Assembly: GCA_903875575.1 (NCBI GenBank)
Contig: CAIQWJ010000020.1
Location: 62,001 to 126,000 of the forward strand
Direction of reading: 5' to 3'
Length of the DNA: 64,000 nt
Source of the DNA: an uncultured Acidobacteriia bacterium
GTDB taxonomy: Bacteria > Acidobacteriota > Terriglobia > Bryobacterales > Bryobacteraceae
The translations under genes and the position numbers were made by a program. The notes beneath the pieces are model-generated. The model saw nothing but the letters and a program-made list of their open reading frames with translations. It made no database searches and was not told the DNA's origin. Position 1 is the first letter of the stretch, and every line of letters begins with the position of its first letter. Below are positions 8,880 through 17,704 of the stretch, piece by piece.

Positions 8880-9941
8880 TCACGCGAGCGTTGGGTAGTC
8901 GGTGTAGCCTTTGGCACCGGGGGTGTAGAAGGTCGACTTGTCGGCTTCGTTGAGGGGCGCGTCGAGTTGGAAGCGCTTGACGAGATCCGGATTGGCCAGG
9001 TAGGGCGTGCCGAAGACGATGGCGTCGGCACCGCCGTTTTCGAGAAGCTGATTGCCTTCGGCCTTTAGATAGCCGCCACCCACGAGATAGGTTCCCTTGT
9101 AAGCTTCGCGCAGGGTTGTCTCGGCACCGATCCCGGCGCGCATCACGTGCAGGTAGGCGAGGCCGAATGGGGCGATGGCATTGGCGAGAGCGACGTACGT
9201 GGGCAGCGAGTCAGGGAACTGGATGTCGTTGAAGTTCATGCCAGGACTCACCTTGATACCGACCTTGCCGGCGGAACCGGCGGCGGCGATCATTGCCTGA
9301 AGAGCTTCGACCACGAAGCGGATACGATTTTCGATGGAGCCGCCGTAAGCGTCGGTACGCTGGTTCGCTCCGGAGCTGAGGAACTGGTTGGGGAGGTAGC
9401 CGGAAGCAGCGTGGAGTTCGACGCCGTCGAAGCCGGCTGTCAACGCGTTGCGGGTGGCCTGGGCGAACTCTTCGATGACGGCTGGGATTTCGGAAAGTTC
9501 CAGCGCACGCGGGAGATCATTGGGCTGTAGACCCTGGGCGTCGGTCCACATCTGGCCTGCGGCACGGATGGCCGAGGGGGCGACGGGAGCGTCGGGGATG
9601 GTGCGGTTGGCGGAGTGCGCGATGCGGCCAACGTGCATGATTTGGGCGAAGATTCTGCCGCCTTTGGCGTGGACGGCGTCGGTGACCCCGCGCCAGGCGG
9701 CGATCTGGTCGGGCGAATAGAGGCCCGGTGTGCGAGCGTAGCCCAGGCCCGAGGCGCTTGGTGCAACGCCTTCGGTGATGAGGAGGCCGGCATCGGAACG
9801 GCTCGAGTAGTACTCAGCCGCGAGCGGGGAGGGAACACCCTGGTAGTCGGAACGCGAGCGTGTCATGGGAGCCATGACGATACGGTTCGGGAGGGGATAG
9901 TTGCCGAGGGTGAGCGGGGAGAAGAGATCCATCGGTTTCAT
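8880..9941 (-). CDS. Old yellow enzyme family FMN-dependent alkene reductase
   Basis: A single TIM-barrel flavoprotein of 353 residues that uses NAD(P)H to reduce activated C=C bonds. It starts with LFSPLTLGNYPLPNRIVMAPMT and carries the FDGVEL-H177 active-site segment and the RTDAYGGSIENRIRF phosphate-binding stretch, both diagnostic. The substrate-binding pair normally written H-x-x-N or H-x-x-H reads HAAS here, with Ser at 180. It lies 28 nt downstream of the LytTR regulator and probably shares its transcript. The true substrate is unknown; NemA or xenobiotic-reductase names would be guesses. Confidence 0.9.
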   Translation of the reverse strand: MKPMDLFSPLTLGNYPLPNRIVMAPMTRSRSDYQGVPSPLAAEYYSSRSDAGLLITEGVAPSASGLGYARTPGLYSPDQIAAWRGVTDAVHAKGGRIFAQIMHVGRIAHSANRTIPDAPVAPSAIRAAGQMWTDAQGLQPNDLPRALELSEIPAVIEEFAQATRNALTAGFDGVELHAASGYLPNQFLSSGANQRTDAYGGSIENRIRFVVEALQAMIAAAGSAGKVGIKVSPGMNFNDIQFPDSLPTYVALANAIAPFGLAYLHVMRAGIGAETTLREAYKGTYLVGGGYLKAEGNQLLENGGADAIVFGTPYLANPDLVKRFQLDAPLNEADKSTFYTPGAKGYTDYPTLA

Positions 9942-9969
9942 TGGATGCGCGCCCGGAGCGGAAGGATGC

Positions 9970-10803
9970 CTACAGATTCAGCATTTCGCGCAGGCGGCGG
10001 CTTTGCAGGCGGCTGACGGGGATCTCGCTGGACTTCTTGTCATCCATTCGTAACTGGTAGGTGGACTTGAACCACGGCACTACCTCGCGGATGCGGTTGA
10101 TGTTGACCAGGAATGAACGGTGGGCGCGCCAGAACATGTCAGGATCGAGCGCGGCCTGGAGTTCTTCAATGGTCCGGAAATTGGATTGGCCTTCGCACTG
10201 CGCCGCAACGAGCGTGATGATGCCGTTGGCAATGGTGGCGTAGACCAGTTCCTCCGGGCCGATGACAAGGTTGCGTGCACCCGCGCGGAGCAGGAGTTTC
10301 GTGAAGGCGGGGCGTTGAGCCGCAGTCTGGGCGAAAGCCGACGGGGCAGGGGAGGGTGGTGGTTCTGTGAGTCGGTCGGCCACGGCGCGGCGGGCGCGGG
10401 CGAGGGTGGCGGCGAGGCGTTCGCGATCGATGGGCTTGAGGAGATAGTCCATCGCTTCAAGTTTGAAGGCCTCCACGGCGAATTGTTCGAACGCGGTGGA
10501 GAAGACGATGTGAGGCGGCTCGATCTGGTTGTCGCGCAACCGGCGAACGACGCCGAGACCGTCGAGGCCGGGCATTTGGATATCGAGGAAGGCGATGGCG
10601 GGGTCGAGCCTTTCGATGAGGTCGACGGCTTCAAGGCCGTTGGTCGCAACGCCGACGACTTCGACTTCGCCGGTTGCTTCCAACAGAAAGCGGAGTTCCT
10701 GGCGCGCGAGTTGTTCGTCGTCGGCAATGACGACGGACATGGGGGAGGCGGAACGAGCGGCAGTACCCGGAATCGCATCAGCAGGGGACGCGCGGAAGGG
10801 CAT
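9970..10803 (-). CDS. LytTR-type two-component response regulator
   Basis: The protein has an N-terminal receiver domain (SVVIADDEQLAR, phospho-acceptor Asp in AFLDIQMPG, TAFEQ and LLKPI motifs) and a C-terminal LytTR DNA-binding domain (about 180-277, with AHRSFLVNINRI). No sensor kinase gene lies next to it. A TATAAT box ends 8 nt before the ATG at 10803; an alternative start at 10740 (MSVVIADDE) would match the usual receiver start more closely, but no Shine-Dalgarno supports it. The 21 extra residues are Ala/Pro-rich and unconserved in look. It is followed by the OYE gene. Confidence 0.88.
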   Translation of the reverse strand: MPFRASPADAIPGTAARSASPMSVVIADDEQLARQELRFLLEATGEVEVVGVATNGLEAVDLIERLDPAIAFLDIQMPGLDGLGVVRRLRDNQIEPPHIVFSTAFEQFAVEAFKLEAMDYLLKPIDRERLAATLARARRAVADRLTEPPPSPAPSAFAQTAAQRPAFTKLLLRAGARNLVIGPEELVYATIANGIITLVAAQCEGQSNFRTIEELQAALDPDMFWRAHRSFLVNINRIREVVPWFKSTYQLRMDDKKSSEIPVSRLQSRRLREMLNL

Positions 10804-10811
10804 CAACTGGT

Positions 10812-10817
10812 ATTATA
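10812..10817 (-). promoter_or_regulatory. Perfect TATAAT box before the LytTR gene
   Basis: TATAAT on the minus strand lies 8 nt upstream of the ATG at 10803. A weak TTCAGG could serve as -35 with a 15-nt spacer. Transcription would begin at or next to the start codon. Confidence 0.5.
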
Positions 10818-10931
10818 GCGGATTGCAGCAAGCCTGAACTTCCGTGGGTCCGACCGCACATGGCGAAGTTTGCCCTGGCGGCGCGGATTTGACACGCCAG
10901 CATGGGGCCAATCATACAAGGAGCAGAACTT

Positions 10932-12269
10932 TTGTCCAATACTCAAGACGCCGGAACTAAGCCTACGCCGAAGATCGAACCCGCCGAGGGGAAACTTGGC
11001 ATCCTGATTCCCGGTATGGGCGCGGTGGCGACGACCTTAATTGCGGGCGTCGAGGCCGTTAAGCAGAATCTGGCAAAACCGATCGGTTCACTGACTCAGC
11101 TGGGTACGATCCGGCTGGGCAAGCGCACCGACAACAACACACCGAAGATCAACGACTTTGTGCCGCTGGCGCAATTGGACGATCTGGTTTTTGGCGGTTG
11201 GGATATTTTCGAAGAAAACTGCTATGACGCCGCGGTGAACGCGGCGGTGCTGGACCGGCCCTTGCTGGACAAACTGAAGGAGCCGCTTTCGGCCCTGAAG
11301 CCGATGCCGGCCGTGTTCGATCCGGAGTACGTCAAGCGGATTAATGGACCGAACCAGAAGCCGAAGGGTTCGAAGATGGAACACGCCGAGATGCTGATGG
11401 ACGACATCCGGCAGTTCAAGGCACGCACGGGCGCGAGCCGACTGGCGATGATCTGGTGTGGGTCGACCGAAGTATTCCATCGGGCGGCTGCGGTGCACCA
11501 GAACGTGGAGACCTTTGAAAAGGGTCTGGTGGAGAGCGATCCGGAGATTTCGCCCAGCCAGATTTATGCGTATGCGGCGATCAAGTCGGGTGTTTCTTAC
11601 ACCAATGGCGCACCGCATCTGACGGTGGACGCGCCGGCGCTGATGCAGATGGCGCGCGACCACAGCGTGCCGATTGCGGGTAAGGATTACAAGACGGGCC
11701 AGACGTTCATGAAGACGCTGCTGGCGCCGGGCTTCAAGTCGCGCATGCTGGGCGTTTCGGGCTGGTTCTCGACCAACATTCTGGGCAATCGCGATGGCGA
11801 AGTGCTGGACGATCCGGGTTCTTTCCGGTCGAAGGAAGAGACGAAGCTTTCGGCGCTGGAACAGATTCTGCAGCCGGAACTTTATCCGGATCTGTACAAG
11901 GACATTTACCACAAGGTCAGGATCAACTACTATCCGCCGCGTGGCGATAACAAAGAAGGCTGGGACAACATCGACATCTTCGGGTGGCTCGGCTATCCGA
12001 TGCAGATCAAGGTGGATTTCCTTTGCCGCGATTCGATTCTGGCCGCGCCGCTGGCGCTTGATCTGGTGTTGTTTATGGATCTGGCGCAGCGGGCCGGTAT
12101 GCGGGGCGTGCAGGAGTGGCTTTCGTTCTACTTCAAGGGTCCGATGACGGCACCCGGGCTGTATCCGGAGCACGATATTTTCATCCAGCTGATGAAGCTG
12201 AAGAACACGTTGCGCTGGATGAAGGGCGAGTCTTTGATCACGCATCTTGGTCTTGAGTATTACGACTAG
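10932..12269 (+). CDS. ino1: Inositol-3-phosphate synthase
   Basis: The enzyme converts glucose 6-phosphate to inositol 3-phosphate using bound NAD+, the first step towards inositol lipids and related solutes. The Rossmann start GILIPGMGAVATT, the central MIWCGSTEV segment and the region from AGKDYKTGQT to GVSGWFSTNILGNRDG (the conserved catalytic stretch) identify it. I chose the TTG at 10932 because AAGGAG at 10918-10923 sits 8 nt upstream of it; the in-frame ATG at 10902 precedes that site and would place the Shine-Dalgarno inside the gene. With the TTG the protein has 445 residues. A strong terminator follows, so it is probably monocistronic. Confidence 0.93.
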   Translation: MSNTQDAGTKPTPKIEPAEGKLGILIPGMGAVATTLIAGVEAVKQNLAKPIGSLTQLGTIRLGKRTDNNTPKINDFVPLAQLDDLVFGGWDIFEENCYDAAVNAAVLDRPLLDKLKEPLSALKPMPAVFDPEYVKRINGPNQKPKGSKMEHAEMLMDDIRQFKARTGASRLAMIWCGSTEVFHRAAAVHQNVETFEKGLVESDPEISPSQIYAYAAIKSGVSYTNGAPHLTVDAPALMQMARDHSVPIAGKDYKTGQTFMKTLLAPGFKSRMLGVSGWFSTNILGNRDGEVLDDPGSFRSKEETKLSALEQILQPELYPDLYKDIYHKVRINYYPPRGDNKEGWDNIDIFGWLGYPMQIKVDFLCRDSILAAPLALDLVLFMDLAQRAGMRGVQEWLSFYFKGPMTAPGLYPEHDIFIQLMKLKNTLRWMKGESLITHLGLEYYD

Positions 12270-12295
12270 GCTGCGGCGTAAGTCAGGTTACATAG

Positions 12296-12330
12296 AGAGG
12301 GGCAGGCGGAAACGTTTGCCCCTCTTTTTC
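12296..12330 (+). terminator. Intrinsic terminator after ino1
   Basis: A 13-bp stem (12296-12308 with 12313-12325, including two G-U pairs) closes a GAAA loop and runs into TTTTT at 12325-12329. Confidence 0.85.
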
Positions 12331-12425
12331 GTTGCGCGAAATGCCGCAGGATTTGTAATAATCGGTAGCGTCGCTGGTAACTTCAATGAGTTCCATGCGT
12401 CCATCAATAGAGGCGAGAGATAACG

Positions 12426-13424
12426 ATGCGGGTACTGGTCATTGGCGGGACGCTGTTCATTGGCAAGTTACTCGTAAAGCAGTTGCTGGCGGCTGACCAC
12501 GAGGTGACGTTGCTGCATCGGCGTGCGGAGCATCCTTTCGGGAAGCGGGTGCGGAATGCGGTGGCGGATCGCAATGATGCGGCTACCGTGCGTGCCGCGC
12601 TGGCCGGGCAGAAGTTCGATGCGGTTTACGACATCGCTTATGACTGGGAACGTGGGACTACCGGGCAACAGGTAGAGGCGTGCGCGAAAGCGATTCCGGG
12701 ACCACTATCGCGGTATGTGTTCATGTCAAGCGTGGCCGCGTATGGCGACGGGCTGAATCATGCCGAGGACGAACCCCTGGCGTCGGAAGCCCATGCGGAT
12801 ACCTACGTACGGAACAAGGCGTCGAGCGAACGGGCCCTGTTTCGCATGTTTCACGAATCTAAGTTTCCGGTAGTGACGATGCGGCCGCCGTTTGTGTATG
12901 GGCCGGACAACCCGTTCTATCGCGAGGCATTCTTTTGGGATCGCCTTCAGGCTGGGCGGCCGATTATTATTCCGGGCGATGGGAATCGGTTGATGCAATT
13001 CGTTTACGTGAATGACCTGGTGGAAGCTTGTATGCACGCGCTCGATAAGAACACGGCACCGGGGCGGGCTTTTAACGTTGCGGATGAGAAGCCGCTGACG
13101 CAGGTGGAGGTAGTCAACGCGATGGCGAAGGCCGCGGGAAGGGAAGCGGAGATCGTGAGAGTTCCCCGCGCTCTGATTGCGCGTGCCGGGGGGCAGGCGT
13201 TTACCGAACCCTTCTATTTTGGACAGTACTACGATTTGCCGCCGATCACGATGGTGATTGGACGCGTGAAACGGGTTTTCAATATGAGTCTGACGCCGTT
13301 TGCCGAAGGGCTGCGGGAGACTTACAAGGTGTATTTGAAGCACGGTGCCGGGCGGAAGACTGACTTCCGACTGGAGGATGATTTGATCCGGCAGGTGCGG
13401 GCAGTTTCGTCCATAGGAGCCTGA
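12426..13424 (+). CDS. NAD(P)-dependent epimerase/dehydratase (extended SDR)
   Basis: The 332-residue protein starts with MRVLVIGGTLFIG, a Rossmann GGTxFIG motif. An FMSSVAAYGDG stretch and YVRNK (Y-x3-K) provide the catalytic Ser/Thr, Tyr and Lys of the SDR family. MRPPFVYGPDNPFY and the C-terminal half match the sugar-nucleotide epimerase group, particularly the CSP41-like branch. The substrate is not predictable. The msrB-like gene starts 2 nt after its stop, so the two are one operon. Confidence 0.85.
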   Translation: MRVLVIGGTLFIGKLLVKQLLAADHEVTLLHRRAEHPFGKRVRNAVADRNDAATVRAALAGQKFDAVYDIAYDWERGTTGQQVEACAKAIPGPLSRYVFMSSVAAYGDGLNHAEDEPLASEAHADTYVRNKASSERALFRMFHESKFPVVTMRPPFVYGPDNPFYREAFFWDRLQAGRPIIIPGDGNRLMQFVYVNDLVEACMHALDKNTAPGRAFNVADEKPLTQVEVVNAMAKAAGREAEIVRVPRALIARAGGQAFTEPFYFGQYYDLPPITMVIGRVKRVFNMSLTPFAEGLRETYKVYLKHGAGRKTDFRLEDDLIRQVRAVSSIGA

Positions 13425-13426
13425 GG

Positions 13427-14023
13427 GTGTTCGAGGCAGAGGGTGAAGCCGGGGGCGACCGACGGTACCAACGGCGGGCGTTTGCGGGTTTAGTGGCCGT
13501 GGGGGCGGCTGGGTATCTGGTTTTCGACCGTCAAGGCAGGGAATTGGAACGTGCGGCTTCCCTTCCGGTGATGGTGAAGGTGGCGACCTTTGACGATGCC
13601 GGACGGCCTACTGGTGTGGTGCGGCGGTTGCGTATTCACCGGTCGGATGATGAGTGGCGAGCGCGGCTGGCGGTGGATGAGTTCCAGATGACGCGGCGGG
13701 CGGATACGGAACTGGCTTACACCGGAGCGTTTTGGAACTTCCATGGCGATGGGGTTTATCGCTGCGTATGTTGCGTGACGGCGCTGTTCGATTCGCGGGT
13801 GAAGTTTGACTCCGGGACGGGTTGGCCGAGCTTCTCCGAGCCAATGGCGCGGGAGAATGTGACGGAGGCACCGGATGCTACGTTTGGGATCAGCCGGACG
13901 GCGATTGCCTGTAAGCTCTGTGAGGCGCATCTGGGGCATGTGTTTGACGATGGGCCGCCGCCGGCCGGGAGGCGGTATTGCGCGAATTCTGTGGCACTGA
14001 AGTTTGTGGGGCGGGCGGAATAG
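13427..14023 (+). CDS. msrB: Membrane-anchored or exported peptide-methionine (R)-S-oxide reductase
   Basis: The C-terminal 120 residues are an MsrB domain: two zinc CxxC pairs (CVCC near 109 and CKLC near 160), SGTGWPSF, HLGHVFDDGPPP and the catalytic Cys in RRYCANS. The usual resolving position in GCGWPSF is Thr here, as in MsrB forms that use another thiol for recycling. The N-terminus has a hydrophobic segment after RRYQRRAF, suggesting an anchor or Tat-like signal, so repair is likely periplasmic. It starts with GTG 2 nt after the SDR gene and reduces methionine-R-sulfoxide in oxidised proteins. Confidence 0.88.
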   Translation: MFEAEGEAGGDRRYQRRAFAGLVAVGAAGYLVFDRQGRELERAASLPVMVKVATFDDAGRPTGVVRRLRIHRSDDEWRARLAVDEFQMTRRADTELAYTGAFWNFHGDGVYRCVCCVTALFDSRVKFDSGTGWPSFSEPMARENVTEAPDATFGISRTAIACKLCEAHLGHVFDDGPPPAGRRYCANSVALKFVGRAE

Positions 14024-14082
14024 GTGCGCCTCAGATTGCATTTGACATAATATACGTTATCAGAAGTTCCATATGGTACGCG

Positions 14083-14130
14083 ACCCGGGAGGAGATGTCC
14101 GACATCCTGCCGGTATCTCCCAACCCGGGT
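14083..14130. other. Two-part inverted repeat in the intergenic region
   Basis: ACCCGGG at 14083-14089 pairs with CCCGGGT at 14124-14130, and the inner GGAGAT at 14091-14096 pairs with ATCTCC at 14115-14120, separated by a small asymmetric bulge and an 18-nt loop. It lies between msrB and the minus-strand small ORF, just after that ORF's stop. It lacks a T run, so a terminator role is uncertain. Confidence 0.45.
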
Positions 14131-14146
14131 CCGTTCGTTGTATCCG

Positions 14147-14281
14147 CTATGCCGAGTTACGTTGTTCGAGGTCCGAAACCCGGTCTTCCAGGGTTTGTAC
14201 CCGGATGTCCAGACCGCCCGTGATCGCCTGACTCTGGCGATACCGGCCATCCAAAGAGTACCACGATTGCGAGCCAACCAC
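14147..14281 (-). CDS. Candidate 44-residue coiled-coil protein
   Basis: A short reading frame from GTG at 14281 to TAG at 14149 encodes a protein ending in a heptad-like stretch, VQTLEDRVSDLEQRNSA, typical of a coiled coil. The frame is open upstream to about 14380 but with less protein-like composition. No Shine-Dalgarno or -10 box was identified, and overlapping longer frames on the same strand look like noise. It may be a real small gene or the last part of a decayed one. The region 14024-14461 otherwise holds only the inverted repeat and the ilvE promoter. Confidence 0.35.
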   Translation of the reverse strand: MVGSQSWYSLDGRYRQSQAITGGLDIRVQTLEDRVSDLEQRNSA

Positions 14282-14426
14282 TCGACGGAGCGGGCGCAAA
14301 AGCGGGAGGCAAGCGCAAAGCGAAAGATGCGCGGGCGATGCGTCTCCACCAACGCTTCGAAACCGACTCCTTCAATCAGTTTGCCCTCTTTCATTCAGCA
14401 GTGTAGACGAGCATTTCGGGCGATTG

Positions 14427-14455
14427 TTAACAGAAGACTTGCCCCCGTTTATACT
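14427..14455 (+). promoter_or_regulatory. ilvE promoter with leaderless start
   Basis: TTAACA (14427-14432) and TATACT (14450-14455) are separated by 17 nt. The predicted start falls on the A of the ATG at 14462, 6 nt after the -10 box. This is the clearest leaderless promoter in the window. Confidence 0.65.
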
Positions 14456-14461
14456 AGTTGA

Positions 14462-15400
14462 ATGAAAGCCACCGAGAAGATCTGGCGCAACGGCGAGTTT
14501 ATTGCGTGGGACGACGCAAAGATTCACGTTTTGTCGCATGTCGTCAGCTACGGGAGCTCTGTTTTCGAAGGCATACGATGCTACGAGACCACGAGCGGCC
14601 CGGCTGTTTTCCGGCTTCGTGAGCACATTCGCCGCATGATTGATTCGGCGAAAATTTACCGGATGGACGATTTCCGTTTCACCCAGGCAGAGCTCGCCGA
14701 AGCTATCCTGGAACTGGTTCGCCTTAACCACCTTCAATCCTGCTATATCCGGCCGATCGTGATGCGCGGCTATGGACTCATGGGTGTGAACGGTACCAAG
14801 AACCCCGTCGACGTCTACCTTGCCTGCTGGGAATGGGGCCGGTACCTCGGCGAAGAAGCTCTGGCGGAGGGCGTGGATGTCTGCATCTCCAGCTGGACGC
14901 GAATCGCGCCCAATACCCTGCCCGCTTTGGCTAAAGCAGGCGCGAACTACATGAACTCGCAGCTGATCAATATGGAAGCTGTGGCGAATGGGTACTCCGA
15001 AGGGATTGCACTGGATAAGGCAGGTTACGTCAGCGAAGGCGCCGGCGAGAATGTGTTTGTGGTGCGGGATGGCAAGATTGTGACGCCTCCGCTCGGCACG
15101 TCTGTTTTGCCCGGTATCACTCGCGACGCGGTGCTGACCCTGGCCGCCGATCTTGGAATCCCGATTGTGGAACAGGTGATACCTCGCGAACTGCTTTACA
15201 TTGCGGATGAGGTCTTCTTCTCCGGCACTGCGGCGGAGATTTCGCCGATACGTTCGATTGACCGGATTACGATCGGGTCGGGTCGTCGTGGTCCGATTAC
15301 GGAAAAGCTGCAGAATGAGTTTTTCGGAATTGTGAACGGGACGAAGCCGGATCGGTATGGCTGGTTGACACCGGTCGGGGTTGTGGCTCCGGCTGCGTAG
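14462..15400 (+). CDS. ilvE: Branched-chain amino acid aminotransferase
   Basis: A fold-type IV PLP enzyme of 312 residues that transfers the amino group between glutamate and the keto acids of Leu, Ile and Val. Family landmarks are the [12 protein letters not shown] segment, the PLP-binding Lys at about 158 in [25 protein letters not shown], and the phosphate-binding GTAAEISPI near the end. It reads as a single-gene unit between its own promoter and a terminator. Confidence 0.94.
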   Translation: MKATEKIWRNGEFIAWDDAKIHVLSHVVSYGSSVFEGIRCYETTSGPAVFRLREHIRRMIDSAKIYRMDDFRFTQAELAEAILELVRLNHLQSCYIRPIVMRGYGLMGVNGTKNPVDVYLACWEWGRYLGEEALAEGVDVCISSWTRIAPNTLPALAKAGANYMNSQLINMEAVANGYSEGIALDKAGYVSEGAGENVFVVRDGKIVTPPLGTSVLPGITRDAVLTLAADLGIPIVEQVIPRELLYIADEVFFSGTAAEISPIRSIDRITIGSGRRGPITEKLQNEFFGIVNGTKPDRYGWLTPVGVVAPAA

Positions 15401-15425
15401 GTTCAGTTCACGGTTGAAATGAAAG

Positions 15426-15465
15426 AGGCTGTCGGTGGAGCATTTGCTCAACTGACAGCCTTTTG
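15426..15465. terminator. Terminator between ilvE and the convergent PepSY gene
   Basis: AGGCTGTC (15426-15433) pairs with GACAGCCT (15454-15461), and the stem continues inward through GGAGC/GCTC to an ATTT loop. TTTT follows on the plus strand. On the minus strand the following tract is only T-rich, so it may serve both genes but best fits ilvE. Confidence 0.8.
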
Positions 15466-15467
15466 TA

Positions 15468-16133
15468 TTACGGGACCCAGATCAGGTAGACGATGTAGCA
15501 GAGTATGGTGCCGATGATCAGGGCGTAGATACCGGCGCGGAGTTTCTTCTGGAGGAAGAAGATGAGGATCAGCCCCGTCACGGAGACCAGCGTCATCAGA
15601 ATGCCGGAGATATCGATGATGCCTGACCAGGCCTTGCCGGTGTCACGACCCTTATGGAGATCGTTGATCACCGCGACCAGGCCGAGGCGCGTTTCCATGA
15701 GTTCGTACTTACCGGACTTGCGATCCACAAAGCCGTCGGCCGCGTAGCCGGGGCCTTTGAAAGAGATCTGGACCTGGTCGTCATCCACGCGGAAGTCGCT
15801 GAGATCGGCCTTGACGCCGTGGCGGCTGCGAAGGAGAGCGACGATGTCGTCCTTCTTCGCGTCCGGAGATTTGAGCCAGCCTGCGTCGACCGTTCCCGTG
15901 TAGCGATGGGGCTTCGTCTCTCCCGTCAGCGCGGCCTGATGGTTCAGGGTCACCCCTGTCACCGCGAAGAAGAGCAGGATGGTGAAACTCACCATCGAGA
16001 GATACGTATGCAGCCAGCGCGACCACTGGGCGGTCTTGCGCTTCCAGAGCGGATTGTGCTGAACCGGCGCTTTGGGTGGCTTGCCTGCTGAGGGTGTGGC
16101 CGGTTTATTTTCCAGCGAGCTTGTGGTAGTCAA
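15468..16133 (-). CDS. PepSY-associated transmembrane protein
   Basis: This 221-residue protein has a cytoplasmic Pro/Lys-rich N-terminus, a helix after WSRWLHTYLSMVSF, a periplasmic middle part that looks like a PepSY domain (about 85-145), and two C-terminal helices from WSGIIDISGILMTLVSVTGL to the end. The WLHTYLS and DLHKGRD histidines resemble those of PepSY_TM proteins, which are thought to move electrons across the membrane, for example to periplasmic flavoproteins. Its first 29 nt overlap the 3' end of the ApbE-DUF2271 gene, which suggests co-translation and joint function. Confidence 0.8.
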   Translation of the reverse strand: MTTTSSLENKPATPSAGKPPKAPVQHNPLWKRKTAQWSRWLHTYLSMVSFTILLFFAVTGVTLNHQAALTGETKPHRYTGTVDAGWLKSPDAKKDDIVALLRSRHGVKADLSDFRVDDDQVQISFKGPGYAADGFVDRKSGKYELMETRLGLVAVINDLHKGRDTGKAWSGIIDISGILMTLVSVTGLILIFFLQKKLRAGIYALIIGTILCYIVYLIWVP

Positions 16134-17655
16134 AGGACGACGCCGCGACCTCCGTATTGGCGGGGAACTGGACCTGCTTCGGTGTGCCCGAGAAGTCCAT
16201 CTCCTGTTTTACCAGTTGATAAGTGCCGTGTTCGCGGTCCACTTCCAGGTAGACGGTGTACTTCCCTGCCTTGACCGGCTTGCCGTCGTTGTCTTTGCCA
16301 TCCCATTTGAGCGAGTACTTCCCGGGTCCACGGGTGGCACCGGAAATGGTGCGGACGATTTCCTTGCCTTCGGCCATAGCGCGAACGCGATCGGAACGAT
16401 ACCAGGCCTTCATTTCGGTGAGGTAGCGATCTTCGTGGTACCAGAGGGCGATGGTCTTCACCTGGAAGTGATCGGAATCTTCCACCCAGGCGGCGACAAA
16501 GGGGCGCTTGGCCATGCCGCGGGGGGCGGCGATTTCGAAGTCAATGCTGAGTTCCATGGAGGGATCCCAGGCCGGACCGGCGGCGGGTGCAGCTGCCATG
16601 TTGAGGCGGGCCGAAACGGGTTTGGTGACGGCGGCCATCTGGACGGGCGGCGCGGCCTTTTCGAGCCCCTGCCAGTTCGAGCTTCTCACCTGGCTGCCAT
16701 CCTTCTTCACGAGGAGGTAGGAGACACCCGGCATGGAGGCGGCGAGCTTGGCGCTCTCTTCCGGAGTAAGGATAGAGAATGCGGTAGCGAGGGCGCCGGC
16801 ATCGGCCGGGTTCGGAGCGACCACAGTGGAGCTGATGATGTTGTCTGCCGGCATACCTGTGCGCGGGTCAACAATGTGCGAATAATGATTGCCTGCGATC
16901 TCGACGCCGCGGCGATAGTCGCCGCTGGTGGCGACGGCCAGGTTGTGAACCAGGATGCGGGCGATGGGGTCGGCATTTTCCTGCGCGGCGCGGGGATCGG
17001 CAATCTCGACAGGTTCGGCAAGCGTGCCGCGAATGGCCATGTCGCCGCCGATGTTCACGAGGATGCCGTGAACGCCGGTACGAAGGGCGGCGTCTGCCGC
17101 GCGATCAATGATGTAGCTCTTGGTGAAGGACGCCAGCACGAGCGGCGCATTGCCGACGTGGGTGGCTGTGTGGGTTGTCGCGTCGAGCGTCCACTGTGCG
17201 GTTCCGGTTTTGGCGACGGCGGCAGAGAGCTCGGCCTCAGCCGGCATGTGGTTGGCTTTGGCAGCGGCCTTCCAGACCTCGATCACGGCTTCGGCGGAGG
17301 GATCAAGAGCGCCGTTGGTACGGGCGCGCCATTGATCGTACATGCCGAGGACCTGGAAGAGCTCCTCAGAAACGTGAACCGGCTGGCCTTGGGTGCGGAA
17401 CCAGCGGCTGAATTCGCTCTGCTGGTCCCAGGAGCTGAGGATCTTCGATTCGCGCGCGATCTCATTGAGCACCGCAGTCTCGGCCTTCTGCGCCTGACGG
17501 CTGGAGGGTGCGACGACTTTAAGATCGAGCGAAGTGCCGAGGACGTTGTCCCAGGCAAAGTAATAAGTGTGGTCCAGGTTGCTGACGGACGAGCTGCCGG
17601 CGGTAGCCAGAGCGAGTGCCAGAGCGGCTGCGGACACAGTGGACAGTATTCTCAT
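16105..17655 (-). CDS. Exported ApbE-type FMN transferase fused to DUF2271
   Basis: Residues 1-25 form a signal peptide. Residues 30-325 are an ApbE domain, which attaches FMN from FAD to a Thr/Ser of target proteins outside the cytoplasm; IGGDMAIRG, SGDYRRG, HIVDPRTGMP and the ATAFSILT stretch are its landmarks. Residues 360-500 form a DUF2271 domain (ELSIDFEIA, RPFVAAWVED, GPGKYSLKWDG). DUF2271 proteins often neighbour ApbE and PepSY genes; here the two are one chain. AGGAG-like GGAG lies 8 nt before the ATG at 17655. It is in an operon with the EF-hand gene upstream and the PepSY gene downstream. Confidence 0.87.
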   Translation of the reverse strand: MRILSTVSAAALALALATAGSSSVSNLDHTYYFAWDNVLGTSLDLKVVAPSSRQAQKAETAVLNEIARESKILSSWDQQSEFSRWFRTQGQPVHVSEELFQVLGMYDQWRARTNGALDPSAEAVIEVWKAAAKANHMPAEAELSAAVAKTGTAQWTLDATTHTATHVGNAPLVLASFTKSYIIDRAADAALRTGVHGILVNIGGDMAIRGTLAEPVEIADPRAAQENADPIARILVHNLAVATSGDYRRGVEIAGNHYSHIVDPRTGMPADNIISSTVVAPNPADAGALATAFSILTPEESAKLAASMPGVSYLLVKKDGSQVRSSNWQGLEKAAPPVQMAAVTKPVSARLNMAAAPAAGPAWDPSMELSIDFEIAAPRGMAKRPFVAAWVEDSDHFQVKTIALWYHEDRYLTEMKAWYRSDRVRAMAEGKEIVRTISGATRGPGKYSLKWDGKDNDGKPVKAGKYTVYLEVDREHGTYQLVKQEMDFSGTPKQVQFPANTEVAASSFDYHKLAGK

Positions 17656-17704
17656 GCTGTTTTCTCCAGTAGTATGTAATTCGTTCGTTTAAGAATGAGG
17701 CTGA

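Noticed and set aside
11088-12245. 385-residue minus-strand frame inside ino1
   Set aside because: Antisense shadow with Arg/His-biased composition and no domain.
14024-14461. Considered as a transposon or integrase remnant
   Set aside because: No transposase-like frame or terminal repeats; only the small coiled-coil frame and inverted repeat are visible.
16072-17679. 535-residue plus-strand frame opposite the ApbE-DUF2271 gene
   Set aside because: The minus strand encodes the full ApbE and DUF2271 motifs; the opposite frame is Gly/Arg-rich noise.
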